DNA of 64,000 nucleotides from Amoebophrya sp. A120. Taxonomy: Eukaryota > Sar > Dinophyceae > Syndiniales > Amoebophryaceae. A program made the position numbers and the translations under genes. The stretch is taken from NCBI GenBank assembly GCA_905178155.1, contig CAJINV010000003.1, positions 4,685,863 through 4,749,862 of the forward strand. Direction: 5' to 3'. The notes beneath the pieces are model-generated. The model was not told where the DNA came from. It was given only the letters and a program-made list of their open reading frames with translations, and searched no databases. This document shows, piece after piece, positions 10,265 to 22,152 of the stretch (positions are counted from its first letter, which is position 1; each line of letters starts with the position of its first letter).

Positions 10265-13200
10265 ATGCCAAGTGCTTCCTCCTCCGCGAAGCGACCACTG
10301 GACGAGATCCGCAATGGTGGGCCGAAGCCGCCGACGAAAGCGGCAAAAGTAGCGGAAGAGCCGAAGAAGTCAACAACTGCTGGTGGTGCAACATCGACGA
10401 AAAAGGAGGTCCAGCTCCCGGTCATTGATCGCATCATGGTCGTGAAAAAAAATCACGAAATATGCACCGAAAAGGCCGGAGCGGGCAGAGTTGTAGTTGT
10501 GATGTTTGAGCGAATCGGCTATGGTCTCGCGGCTAAATGAATGTGATGCGCAATTCCATGATTACCATTTAGCGAGGACAAGACACGAACTTGCTCAGAG
10601 TTGTTTCAATAGGATACGCCCGTCTACGCGCTTTGCATGTTCGTAGGGCGATGCGCCCTCTATTTGCCATAGTTAAGTAGAATGGAAGCACTGCTCTGGC
10701 GCTTTTTTCGGTGCATATCTTGCGGCTTTTCGTGAACTTGGTGAAGATGGAAAGACGAGGATCAGGGTGGAGGACTGGAAGAGAGGGGAGATCGTGAAGT
10801 CTGCGATCGGATGGACTCCGTGCCCCATCGACGCGGAGCGCGACCCCGGGGGCGCTTCGGACTACATGTTGGAAAAACTTTACGACGGCCTGACGAGCAC
10901 GTACGGAAAGGGGCGCACCCGGGTACTACTTTAAAGAGCATCAGACCGCAGCAGCTTGCTATAATATGCTTGCGCTTATTTTCTGTCTTTTTTATACCTT
11001 ATGTCTATTCGCCTTTGTGTGTCATCTTGCACGAATGTAAAAATTGAAAACTTACTTGGCTTTATTCGCCTTCGGCCTGACTATCATCCAGGCCCAATGC
11101 GTGTTTATTGAAGTTGCCAAAGTGCTTAAGTACAAAATTACAGCTGAGCAGCGGAAACCAGATGCAGCACCTGGTTGACTATTTGCGAGACTCCTGCGAG
11201 CCGCCGATGCACTGCGACCCGTCCGAGGCCAACAACCAAAAAGGACGAGCCGAAAACATATCGAGGAGAACCTGCTGGCTCGTTGTTTCGATTGCCTATT
11301 CTTTCATCACCTTTCCTGCTGTCGTTAGGTTCGATCCTTTGAACCAATACCAATGAGAAGGATATGAGCATGACCCTTTCTACAACCATGAGCGTGCTCG
11401 CGCATTTTTTAAAGTAGTTGTAATTAATCTTGATCTTCAGCCCAAATTTAGGCCCGTATCAGCGATCCAGTTTTTGCTTGCATAAAATTTTTGGAATGAA
11501 TACTGTTTAATGGATGGAGACTTGGTGGTGGTATCGGGCGGCTCGAAGAAACCGGGCTTCGAGCAAGACGATGGCGTGGCGCTGTGTGAAGTCTTAACTG
11601 TATGAGAGTGCAGTTCGGATTCTTTGGTCGGGAAGGTCAAAGCTTCCAATGCTTGCATGTCCTCCCTGATGGCAACGAAGGGACAGTGTGATGGATATAG
11701 ATTTTTGATCTCCTTTCCCTGGTCTGTGCAAGTGCAAAGTTTTGCATGCTGAGGCTGACGTAGACGCTCGTGCATTTTGTTGCGTATTCCTAGTACGGTA
11801 TCGAATGGCTATGCGTGAGACAGCTGTATAATTCTGTACGGCTTTGGCTTTTCAGACCTACACAATTTTGCAGTGCATGAACCATCCGAAATGCGTGCTA
11901 TAGCGGAACAGCGCGGTGCGGAATAGGAGGGTCGGCGAACAGTGGAGAACAGGCGGGCAAGTCGACATTCTCCGAGAACAAGTTCTACCTGCGCATGAAG
12001 GTTCTGAAGGTGTGGGAAAAGGGTGAAGGGTGCCCGCTTCAGCAGCCCAACAAGGACGGCAATTACAGCGCGATCACAGTGGCGACCAACCAGAAGGCCT
12101 CGGTCGGTGGGGACTTCCGGAAGGCGGTTTGGAAGGCCCTCACTAAGGAGGAACAAAAACTGCTGGTGGACAAACTTTTGAAGCGGGAGGAGCTCATTGC
12201 AAAAGTGGGCTTCGAGGCATATGCAGGCACCAGATTGGGGACATTTTTTGGAAAGAACAAACAAGCAGGCCCATGCCTGTCTATTGTTCTAGGTCACTAC
12301 TTTTGCAAGAGCATGAGCCACCAAAGAAGGGCAGCGCCTTCAGACAGGTGGGGCGCTGCCTGTGGTCGGTAGCACTATGCAGGCGCGCTTGCGTGAGAAA
12401 GTGCCATGAGTGATTCTTTCGGTCGAAAATCCCCCAACCTGGCGCCTTCATAATTGCATCCCGAAGTACCGCGCGCAGGCAGAACGGCGGGCGATCCCGC
12501 TCTACACTGCGGAGGCAGTGAAGGTATTGGCGCACGCTTTTGCTAGTTTTCTACTTAGCTTGCCGAGTGGGGTTTTTCGCATTTTTGTTTCTTCTCGTGC
12601 CGTAGTTTGAATTTTTGATACAGCTCGCCAGATGTTTTCTAGCCATCTGGGGCTAGCCGCGCGCGGGATTCGGAAGGATGTAGCAGCACGTACGTAGTGG
12701 CTGTGGTGAGTAGAAGTTTCTGCTTGCTATAGGAGGCACACCGAAATATCGCAACAGGACAAGAAGGAGTTCCCCGTGCCGCAGAAGCCCACCTTCGAGA
12801 CGCTCCGGAACCACTTGCAAGTCCGATCCTTGCCGAAGACCACGCGCACCAATGTCAGCGTTGGCTCGACCGATTGGAAGAGCTTTGGCTGGATCAAGAG
12901 CCATTTTTATGCCAGTGCAATAAACTATCTGCCCCCTTCCCCGCCTGCAGTCTCAATTCCTCCACCTCTCTTATCGCTTGACTTGCATGCCGTGCATGAT
13001 CGTGTTTGTGCAGAATTGAATCCAATGCATGTGTTGTATACACGGGCCGATGGCAGGTAGCAAGAACTGCTGTAGCATTGACTTTTGCAGGAGAAACTGT
13101 TGTAGCAGCAACTGTTGTAGCAGAAGCTGTTTTAGCAGCAACTGTTGGTTCCTGATGATGGTTATGGTGAACAACAACAGGAACGAATCAGCAAACGCGC

Positions 13201-14468
13201 AATTTCACGTAGCAAACCGAAACAGCAGCGCTTTCTACGTGAAAATACGCGTTGCAGCTAAAGTGCCAAAATTCAAACATCCTACTGGGATGGTACACAG
13301 CAACAAATCCTTACTAAGAACATCGCAGCTGCTCTGTGCTTACGCTTAGCAAAGAGAGTAGAGGTCGAGGCGTGGGGATGTCTGGTTGGAGCCGTATTTT
13401 CCTTCTGCATACTCTCGTCGAAGTCCACACCACCAAGCAGTCCCTCTCCCCCGCCGCGTACGTGGAGAGCCAGTTCGAGATCCCCTGGGCCAGAGAAATG
13501 CTGCGTCAGATCACGATGTTGGCGAAAGAAGAAGCTGCGAAGAAAAACGGACTGCCAGTGACTTTCACAGCAATTGGAGTGGGGAAGAATAATTTGACTG
13601 GTCCGTTAGCTTAGCTAAGAGCTTTTTCTATGTAGCTGACAGCAGTCCTTTTCTTGATTGCTTTCAAATTGCAACGCTCGAAATCGTATCTATGAAGCAG
13701 CGAGATCCACGCTATCGGGGTCAAAGCAACTGGTTAAGGATTTCTGTTCCAGCCTTTTCACCTCCACTCGCTCCGCACACCTTACGTAGCCAATTTTGAA
13801 AAGTTTCCCACTTCGCAGGTTGGCACCAGGATCGAGGAAACAAGCGGGGCAGCAGCAACTACCAATTTGCGTTGGGCGACTTCGATTGCGAGATGGGCTA
13901 CGCAGCGATGGAAGTGAACAAGGGCAGGGTGGTGTTGCGGGGCGTAAAGGACAAAACTGCCGGCGATGTGGTGCTGGGGTGCAGAGGTATTCGCTACTAT
14001 CATGCGGCCTCCCTTTAAGCGGCCGAGTTTCAGATGTATTGCCGATCGCCCGCTGCTCCATTGGCTACTCGCTTGCGCTGCAGAATTCACAACTAAACAA
14101 CTCAGCCAGTAGCTGGGGGAGAGTTCTACTTCTAGGACTTTGCCCGTGCCTGTACGCAGCTGCTAGAAAGTCGCAGTAGCAGTCTATTGACTTGGACCCT
14201 CTGAGATCTGAAATGAAAACGAAAATCAACATCCACAGGGCCGTCGATCGATGACGCGCCTGCGAAGGAGGAGCAGTGCATCTTCCGCGACTGCAAAAAC
14301 AAGTGGATTGCTTTTGACCCGTACCGCTGGCATAGAACGGAAACGCATGGGAACGACCGATGGGTGGCAACGTGCTATACCCATGAGCCCCCAACTTCTG
14401 CCAAAGAAAAAAAGGACCTGGTGACCGCCCTGAAAAAGCTGGGATTCCCGGTGCCAGCGGACTGGTGA
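10265..14468 (+). CDS. Many-exon gene of unknown function
   Basis: Not recognised. At least ten GC3-rich exons can be chained. They are 10265-10438 (N-terminal, Ala/Lys/Pro-rich, MPSASSSAKRPLDE), 10755-10922, 11144-about 11235, about 11513-11590, 11953-12231, 12440-12523, 12767-about 12900, about 13377-13600, 13819-13986 and 14239-14468. Phases match across the GT-AG introns 10439-10754, 10923-11143, 11591-11952, 12524-12766, 13601-13818 and 13987-14238. The junctions before 11513, at 12232-12439 and near 13377 need other ends or remain unresolved. The protein is hydrophilic without TM segments. Its last exon carries paired Cys and aromatic residues (CIFRDCKNKW, WHRTETHGNDRWVATCY). The lysine-rich start could be a nuclear signal, but no domain is assigned. 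Two introns show inverted-repeat ends. Confidence 0.5.
10439..10754. mobile_element. Intron with terminal inverted repeats (candidate introner element)
   Basis: Near its left end (10453-10480) it reads tcacgaaatatgcaccgaaa. The right end (10693-10735) contains the reverse complement, with TTTTTTCGGTGCATATCTTG and TTTTCGTGA. Inside is a second imperfect palindrome, CTCGCggCTAAATG versus CATTTAGCGAG (about 10527-10580), and a small hairpin gggcgatgcgccc. A GT-AG intron 10439-10754 keeps the frame (IM/TRIRVEDW). It starts and ends 14-19 bp outside the inverted repeats. No clear target duplication is left, so it may be an older copy. Confidence 0.6.
12232..12439. mobile_element. Candidate introner element, imperfect TIR and ACC direct repeat
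   Basis: After ACC (12229-12231) the sequence reads agattggggacattttttgg and then aaagaa. The right end before tgg at 12440 reads, as reverse complement, ggttgggggattttcgaccg and then aaagaat. So TTGGGG, ATTTT and AAAGAA blocks are shared in inverted order. ACC recurs at 12437-12439. Removal of 208 bp joins the frames ...YAGT and WRLHNC. Boundaries are not GT-AG. Weaker than the ferroportin copy. Confidence 0.45.
13050..13155. repeat. Minisatellite-like repeat, GTTGTAGCAGCAACT units
   Basis: Three to four degenerate tandem units of about 15-18 bp (aactgttgtagcagc and variants with tttagcagc and gcagaagc) within an intron of the unknown gene. Confidence 0.8.
13203..13244. repeat. Inverted repeat (hairpin) in intron
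   Basis: TTTCACGTAG at 13203-13212 and its exact reverse complement CTACGTGAAA at 13235-13244, separated by 22 bp. It could form a stem or mark a decayed element. The surrounding sequence is non-coding. Confidence 0.7.
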
Positions 14469-15756
14469 GAAGCTAGCAGGTCGATCAATCTGGCGAAGGA
14501 GGTCGCAGGGATTTGCGTCGAGGGGTGGCCGCAACCTGATTCCAGTAAACACCTGGCCGCGTCCGGAAAGTGTCAAGCCCGCCCTCTCGATCCTTTCATC
14601 CCACCGCGCAGATGATCCTCTATTTCGCATCGATTTTTCCTTATCGAACCAGTTTCCGCATCAGCATCGTCCGTGATAACTCCGTCCAAAGAGACAGCAG
14701 CTAGTTCTTCTAAAATGTGTCAAATTCGAATTTAATGTCTATGCATCTATTTTGTGTTGTCTACACCAGAATTTGTGTTGTTACGTATACGTCCGTGCTG
14801 AAAGCGTGCGCATGAACAATGTTTGTTTTTTCAAATGAGAAGGTCAGCAGTGTTAGATGTGAGTATTGAATGCGAAGAAAGTACTTATAAAGATAAAGGT
14901 AAAACGAAAGTTTGATTATGTTGGGAGTCGGAAAAGTATAATACGAGCTCGAAGTGGACGCTGCGCACCCAGTCAGCAGCTCTTCATCAATGAAGCGATG
15001 AAGAAAATAGGCAGGATGCCACACTTGCGTTAGAGTATCAGAAGCACAAACGTGTCCTATCGCCACCGAGAGTGCTGACGGTCTGCGAGGTACACAGTCC
15101 TAGTAAGTGGACGAGCAGATCCTGTAGCCAAGTGTAAAAGATTGATCGGCTCTGCGCAGCTCAGCTTCAAACACATTTGGTTTTTTTCTTGTTGATCGAA
15201 CGATCATAATGCGAAAGATTGCTCCCACCCATACGACTGTGGATCCGGAATCGGTGTGACTCATACAGCGTGTTGGCGTTGCATTTAGAAATTGTGATTT
15301 TTCATTTCAATCTCAGGATCTTGGACTGACTGTACCGATTGGATCGATCGAAGTGCGTGACTGTTTAGGTTTCGTCTGCTCTTTCACCTTTCGTGCTGCG
15401 TTGCCTCGTGGGTGTGTGAGAATTGTGTGGTCCTCTCTTTTTGGCCAAAAGCAAAAAGAAGAACATATCAGTTTTTGTAGCCGCGGTTTTGAAGAAGAAG
15501 AACGATCGAAAACAAACATATTCATATCTGCACCCATCTTCATCATAAGTAAATCGACTTGGGCAACACAAATTGGTGAAAGTAGATGGTGTATGAAGTA
15601 CCGATATACTAAAACTCGCAGTCACAAGTTCATTTCGCGTGTATTGAGTTTTTCAGAGCCCAAGGTGGTACAACTCGATTACAATGTTGAAGTGACCCCT
15701 GGCGGATGGAACTTCGTCATTTTACTTGATAGGAGATCGAGATTTCTCGCGGTACC
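14469..15756. other. Intergenic region
   Basis: Nearly 1.3 kb, mostly AT-rich, with no exon that shows the GC3 bias or similarity of the neighbouring genes on either strand. Confidence 0.55.
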
Positions 15757-18700
15757 ATGTTGCGGCACCTGCGGGCGTTCGATCTGTACCCGCGGTTGAA
15801 GCAGGACGCCACGGGCGACGGTACCCGGGGCCCGAAATCATCCCGCGTAGCATTCCTGGTTCTTTTTGGGTCGCAGCTTCTCGTGCTCCTCTGCATGGTA
15901 ACGGAAATTCGAGACTTTCTGTCGCCCACAGTATCACAGGAGTTTGTGGTCGACCACGCGGAACAAGTGGATGTCGATAGTTCAAGCAAACGTGCCTCCC
16001 CGCGTCCCCAGCTGAACATGCGGGTGTCTTTCAACCTGACGATTGTGGATATCCGGTGCTTGGATGTGTCCCTAGACTACCAGAACACCATGGGCCTGCG
16101 CGCGGTCGACGTGAAAAGCGGGATTCGCAAGGTGCGGCTGGACGGTCTTACCCTGCGCCCCCTGGCAAACTTACCGTCCTTGCCGAACGACGTGGAGGAG
16201 GAGCTATTGGATCCGGACTTCCCCGGGATACACCACCGACACGCCGGTACGAACGAGACCTGCGGGGACTGCTACGGCGCGCTGCCGGCAACCGAGTGCT
16301 GTGACACCTGCGAGGACGTGCTGCACGCATACCGCATGAAAAAGTGGGCCCTTCCCCGTATCGAACAGCTCGCGCAGTGCCGCGGGCGAGAAACAGAGAG
16401 CTGGCGTAAGGTATACAGCCCCTCGGTGCAAGTGGCCCGGCCGGTTCGGCCGGACTCGCCGCCGGGGATGAGCAGGGATGAGAGCGGTGACTCGTCGACC
16501 CGTGCGAGGGCATCCTCAATATCCGCACGCCTGCGTGAGTCGTCTTCGTATCCGTCCATTTTAGGAAGCAGCTTCAGCATCCGGCACTTTCGGCCGCTGG
16601 ACCTCACTTCCCTGTCGATCTGGGACTTCGGGAATCGTGATTCGCTCTGGGAAGCGAGCGCGGGAAAGCCTTGGCCCAACTGCATCATGAAAAACACGGC
16701 CATTTTTGACAACGAGGAGGAGAGCGGAGGACCCTTGCGAGGACGTTCAACTGAGGCTGGTACTACAGGTACTACGGACAACAAGAATTCCAAAGCAGCA
16801 GGCCCTTTGCGCGTGGACCTTACCGTGTTGGACGAGTTCATTGCGGCAGAAACCAAGAAGTTGGAGGACAGCGGGCGAGTTCCCACCGCCAGGTTTGGGT
16901 CACTGAGTTTGAACCCGTTCATCAGCAGCACCACCACCACCAGCTCCACTCCCGCAGGCGGAGACACGCAGCGCGCCTCCGCTCTGCGGGGATGTGCGCC
17001 GACGTCATCTGAGAGCAGTAGTGCAACCAACCGCATCCTCGGGAACACGAAAGGAACAAGCCAAAGCGATGCAGCATCTGCAGCGGACCACGGTGCAGCC
17101 TGTAAGTCCACGAATCAGTTCGAGAGCCGGTGGGAAGAGGTCTGCGCCCTAGTCTGTGCGCGCGTGCCGGAATGCAAGTACTGGCGACACGGCTTTGCCT
17201 CTAGTGCCATGACGAGTAAATGCTGGCTCCATGCCAGCAAGCAAAATAACCAGTGGCGGCTCGGGTTCCGGTCCGCCCCGCGTGACTGCCTTCCGCCAGC
17301 TCCCGGCGACGGGAAGATGAACGATGGGACATTAAAGACCTCTTCGTCACGAGATGGGCCACAGGATCATGAAACAGCTGCGCACAAAGCAGGACACCTA
17401 CCAGATGAAAAAAGCGGTGCAAGTAGAGAGGCCGAGAATAACCCCCACCAAGATCAAGGTGCCGCCGCGCCCAGCTCCACTTTGCAGACGGCACAAGAAC
17501 GAAGAGATTTGCGTACGAAAGTGGTGAAGGCCGAGAGCACGGGGTCGTCTTCTCCGAGCGTTGACCCGAACTCAAACGTCCCGGCGGATGCTGCAGCGCC
17601 CGCGGCGCAGGCGAAGAACTCCGCGCAAACAAGTACTACTAGAGACGACCCAGCCCCCCAGGGGGAAAATGAAAAAAGCGCACCTCGCAGGAGGCTTTTG
17701 CGCATTTTCGACTCCGACGAGGACGCTTTCTATGGACCAGGCGGGATCCCCCTGGGCGGGGCGCAGTACGACGTGCTGGACCACGTTCGGACCAGCGCGC
17801 AGAAGGGCGAATCCTGCCGCATCTACGGACACTTCCTGACGGCCAAGGTCCCGGGCAATTTCCACGTCAACTTTAAATCCACCAGCTCGGCCTTTTTCCA
17901 GGGTACGTTCGACCGTCCGCAGAAGGAATACGCGCACGTCATCCACCACCTGCAGTTCACGGAGATCGATCCCCGCTCCGGGGAACCGATCTTGCGCCGC
18001 ATCAGCGACCCGCAGCCGCGCAGCGAGCGGTATCTGCTGTCCGAAAGCACCTACTTGGAGGGGAAAAAAACTGGGAGGACAGAGAAGACTAGCACAAGCG
18101 GTAATGAAGCCGTACATTCTGCTGCTGGTCGTGCAGAGGTAACCAGCAAAGGAATAGATGCAGACAAACATTCTGTGCGGACTCGAATACGGCAGCTATT
18201 GCAGGACGCAGATGACGGGGACACGGCACTGGACCGGTGGTCCCCTCTGGATGGAACGGCCTTGGTGAACACGGACGGGGCAGTATCCTGAGTGAAAAGC
18301 ATCCCAAAGCAGGACCAATTTGCGCACGATGTGATTGTTGTCCATGTACATGTAGCCGTGCCGGCAGGTCAGGAATCGGAATGCTTCACACATCGTTCGG
18401 CATGTAAACATGACCCAAATAGAGACACAACTTGTCGAGACCCGTGTGCGAGAAGTATATCTCCGTAGTGGATTTGGTTTTGGATGGGCAGCCATGGGAT
18501 GCTTTTTACACCCGACAAGCAACCACAAGCCAGTACTATTTGACCCTGATACCGAACACCGACGAGTTTCAGCAGCGGGGCTTTCAGGTATCGTTTCAAA
18601 ATTTTGGCTCACGGTCTAGATAAAAAGAAGAGCGGCCTTCTATCTATCATGCTGTAAAAGTTTTTGCATAAAAATACGATCCAACGGCGCTCACATGCGA

Positions 18701-19003
18701 GAGTGAGGATACTAGGATGCAGATAGAGGGGCCGTCGGGACCGATTTCATCAATCTCTGGACTTGTTGTCCTCAGGTACGAGTCAATATTTTGGTTTCAT
18801 ACCGGTACCACAGTGCTGGATTTCAGACGGCCGGTCTCTTTGACTCAGGAATCTACTTTCGCTACGAAGTCGATCCCATTCGCGTGCTTTACACTCGCAA
18901 GCAGTTGTCGCCGGCGAAGTTTCTGATCCATCTTTGCGGCATTGTTGGTGGGATAGTAGCGACAGTACAGTTCATGTTCTTTTCGACGAAGCTGCGCACT
19001 TGA
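15757..19003 (+). CDS. ERGIC3/Erv46-like COPII cargo receptor with a large luminal insertion
   Basis: Three exons, 15757-18264, 18456-18587 and 18776-19003, about 955 residues against about 380-400 for usual ERGIC3. These proteins cycle between ER and Golgi in COPII/COPI vesicles, usually paired with Erv41. Landmarks: the N-terminal LRAFDLYPRL, TM1 (AFLVLFGSQLLVLLCMVTEI), FVVDHAE, and a luminal NETCGDCYGA...ECCDTCEDVLHAYRMKKW that matches the family's CxxCYGAE...CCNTC. Then GESCRIYGHFLTAKVPGNFH, and near the C-terminus TM2 with FLIHLCGIVGGIVATVQF. About 400 residues of Ser/Thr/Glu-rich sequence sit between the CCDTC motif and GESC. Intron 2 (18588-18775) is GT-AG with CAGGTA at both junctions. 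Intron 1 boundaries (18265-18455) are a phase-consistent GT-AG choice but tentative. Confidence 0.85.
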
Positions 19004-19959
19004 AAGAACTTGGAGATTTCAGCGGAGCGACAGCAAGACACAGCAATATCCACATCTAACGATTCTTGGTTCGGTACAGCGAACGCCTTCGCCTACTTTG
19101 CATTGAGGTAATTGTTTCACGTCGCAAGTTTTCGATTGGGGAAACAACGTTAAAACTAAAGAACAGAATGAAAGAAAACTAGAATGTTATGGCTGTGTAT
19201 CGCGCTCCTAGTACGTCTACGTACTGCTACTGTTCCATTCTTGGTGTGGTTATTCGTGCCTTAGTCCTTTGAGTGGTCTGCTAGGTGTGTGCTGCAAAAG
19301 CGCAGGAGTTACAAGGCTATGACGTGTTTGATTTTTTTCTGTAGTGACGGACTAGCTCCAGAAATGGAAAGGAGAGAGACAGGGATGAGAGGCATGTCAG
19401 TACTTAAAAAATCCAGATGCTCGCCTGTTGCTACGCCGGTGTCCCGCCGCCGTGGCTACTTAAGTAATACCGATATGGATATTTCAATTCACATTCAGCT
19501 TTCCTTGCTCTGTGGCAGTTTTGCTACCTTGTGGCTGCGAGCAGCAATCTGCATACCGACGCACTCCTTCGCGAGTCTCAATTTATCTACAGCACCCGTT
19601 CTTCCCCACCATGAGTTCGTTTCTACCGCATGTATGCATGATTTTGTAGAAAGTCAATAAAAGACAAAGATTTTCGGCGACCACAGGTCGGTGTAGCATA
19701 GAGTTACATTTCTCTCTAAAGATTCTTTATCTTGATGCTATGTGTGTCCTCCGATGGCCTGGTGATAGCAGTAGAGAAAATTTCGCTCTTGGACGAGAAG
19801 CAGTATGAGGTTTTCCCGGAACGCCGATGGCTGTGTCGTGCGTTCTCGGTCTCACATCTCCAGCCCTCGTGTATAAACGTATGTGAATATCAAAGCCCCG
19901 GCCCCCGAGTAAAGACAAACTTACGACTCAGTGCTGTTGTAGATAGAAGAAGCCCAACG
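19004..19959. other. Intergenic region
   Basis: About 950 bp without a supported exon. Weak open frames lack GC3 bias or similarity. Confidence 0.55.
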
Positions 19960-22152
19960 ATGAGTGGAGACGGTGCAAGCGCGACGACCACTATCGTCGT
20001 GCCGTCTTCGGACGAGGTCGCACCTGAGGTAGATACTTCTACCGGGGCGGCACTTGCCACAGCGGACGAAGACGCTGGTCCACCAAAGCTCCCGGTCGAG
20101 AATGAGGACGAGACAACGGACGAGGAACTGCGTTCCTTATCAAATGTAAAAATGTCTGGGTCTGGGAGGATGGAACTTGTCATGCTAAATCTAATTCATG
20201 CAAGAAATCTGTGTTGCGTGATTACCAACAGCCGTCGTTTTTTACCGAGTTGAGAGGGAATTTCTCATGCAGGATCAGCATGCTAGAGATCTCACAGAGT
20301 TTGTCATGCTAGGCGCTGCATTCCAGACCTCATGAGTCATAGAAAACCCGCATGACAAACCTGGCAATCTTCCAGACACAGACATTTTTGCATTTGATAC
20401 TCCTGGTACTTGTACGACATTGCGAACTCGGTGTACTCGGCCCCGGCCATGGCCATGCTGAACAACTTGCAGCACATCGGGCTGGCGACCTGGAACGGTT
20501 GCAATAACGTGAAGGAGGAAACCAACGGCGCGGTCCAGTGCGACTCGAAGGGTGAGCTCCCCGACAACAGCGACCGCGAGCTAGAGACCGATATCGGGCT
20601 GCGGCCGAGCTCCGTCACCTTTTTGGTGATCGCCCTGTCCGTGTTTTTCCAGGCGATCGCCTACATTTCCCTTTCCGCGTACGCGGACTACGGGAAAAAC
20701 AAGAAGCTGCTCCTGCGCCGCACCTGCATGGCGGGCTGCCTCTGCGGGTCCCTATTTGCCTTCTGCGTGGACCCCGCTTTGTGGTGGGTGGTGTCCTTGC
20801 TGATCGTGTTCACGGGCGTCTTCCACGGCCTCTCCATCGTGTACTACAACGCTTACTTGCCTTTGATGGTGCGGAACCATCCCGAGTACAAGCTGGTGGC
20901 GCAACAAGAAGTTGAGAAGCAGCAGTCCACCGGCGTGAAGACGAGTCAGGAGCGCGAAGAGGACGACTCTACGCTGGCGAAGGACGAAAGCGGAACGAAG
21001 AACGTGGAAGCCACCAGTAGTTCCGTGCTCACGGAGGAGCGGTTGTCCTCGGAGTTTTCGAACCGTGGCTTTGCCTACGGCTACGTTTCCTCCGCCATCG
21101 CCTGCGTTCTCGTTGCCGGCATTCTCTTCGCCACCGGCCCCGAGAAGGACAGCAGCCGGGATACCTACAAGGACCGCTTCGGCTTCGTCGTCCTCGGTGC
21201 GTGCAGCTTGCTGTGCGCGCTGTTCTGGCTCGGTGCCGGGCTGCGGTCCGCCGCCGGGCTGAAGGACCGAGAGGGGCCCGAGCTGCAAACGAGTGAGGAG
21301 TGGGCGGAAACCATGGGTGGCGCGCACGTGCGCGTGACCGCGTGGACTGCGGTCAGGTTTTCGTGGAGGCGGACTTACCGTGCGCTTGTTTTGCTGTTCC
21401 GCCCGGAAAATCGAAATATGTGCCGGTTCATGATGGCCTACTTTCTGTTCTCCGACGGGTACAGCACCATTGCGAATGCTGGAATCATCTACGCGCAAGT
21501 GGATTTGAAGATTGCGACGATGTGGCTCGGCGTCATCCTGGTGGAGGTGGTGTTTTTCAATTTTGTCGGAGTCAAGTTCTTCCACTGGCTCTTCAGCGGG
21601 AACCCGGCAAAGGGGAAGCCCGCCGTCCGCGCCAAGGTCGCGATGCAAATCCTGCTCGTGTTGTACATGATATCGAGCGTGATTGCCTTTTTTACGCTGC
21701 ACTTGGGGCTGCCTGCCCTGCTCTTCTTCGGCTTCGCGCACGGCATGCTGTTGGGAACCTGCCAAAGCTACTCTCGCGTGCTGTTCTCCAGTCTGGTGCC
21801 GAAGGGACTGGAGGCGCAGATGTTTGCGCTGTACGAAATCTCCGACAAGGGAAGCAGTTGGATCGGCCCGACAGTGCTGGCGATTATTGCACAGTTCACC
21901 TCCGTGCGCTACGGCTTTTTCTGGGTCTTTCTAGCCTTCTTCATTGGCTTTCTGCTACTGCACCCGCTCAACCTCGACGAAACCAGTCAGCAGCGAAACC
22001 AAAACTTCGAACTCGACGCCGGAGCGCACGAGTGGGAAAAGCGCACTTCCACCCGCAGTTCTTCCCGGGTGGGAAATGCTAAACTTCGGTCGGAGGCCAG
22101 CACCCAATCCGGCATTGACTACACTCCTCAGAAAGACAAAGAACCCGCCTGA
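19960..22152 (+). CDS. Atg22/UMF1-like major facilitator transporter
   Basis: Two exons, 19960-20133 and 20401-22152, about 641 residues. Yeast Atg22 exports amino acids from the vacuole after autophagy; protist UMF1-type members transport small solutes. Removing 20134-20400 creates RSWYLYDIANSVYSAPAM, the family's WYxYDxANS signature in TM1, with WYL supplied by the second exon. Other landmarks: VIALSVFFQAIAYISLSAYADY (TM plus loop), VFTGVFHGLSIVYYNAYLPLM, and paired TMs around 21480-21960 with FALYEISDKGSSWIGP, the family's E(I/L)xxKGSSWxGP motif. A charged loop separates the halves, and the tail is hydrophilic and Ser/Arg-rich. The N-terminus before the signature is acidic low complexity. 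The intron is an introner-like element. Confidence 0.85.
20134..20400. mobile_element. Introner-like element (family 1) in the Atg22-like gene
   Basis: Starts tatcaaatgtaaaaatgtct followed by gggtctggg, and ends with the inverted copy around 20370-20399 (...cagacatttttgcatttgata). Flanks are TTCCT (20133-20137) and CTCCT (20400-20404), a 5-bp duplication with one mismatch. Removing 267 bp, a multiple of three, restores the WYLYDIANS motif. None of the possible splice positions within TCCT gives GT-AG. It is homologous along its whole length to the element at 40362-40634 in XRN1, sharing GAGAGGG-ATTT, TCATGC, GAAATCTGT and TGCTAGG blocks in the same order. Confidence 0.9.

Noticed and set aside
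11437..11775. Minus-strand 112-codon frame
   Set aside because: The plus strand at about 11513-11590 has a GC3-rich exon that fits the unknown gene; the minus frame is its shadow.
18595..18612. Partial match to the dinoflagellate spliced leader (attttggctca)
   Set aside because: Only about 11 of 21-22 bases match. It lies inside an ERGIC3 intron, and a similar 10-base match occurs near 30010, so chance is enough.
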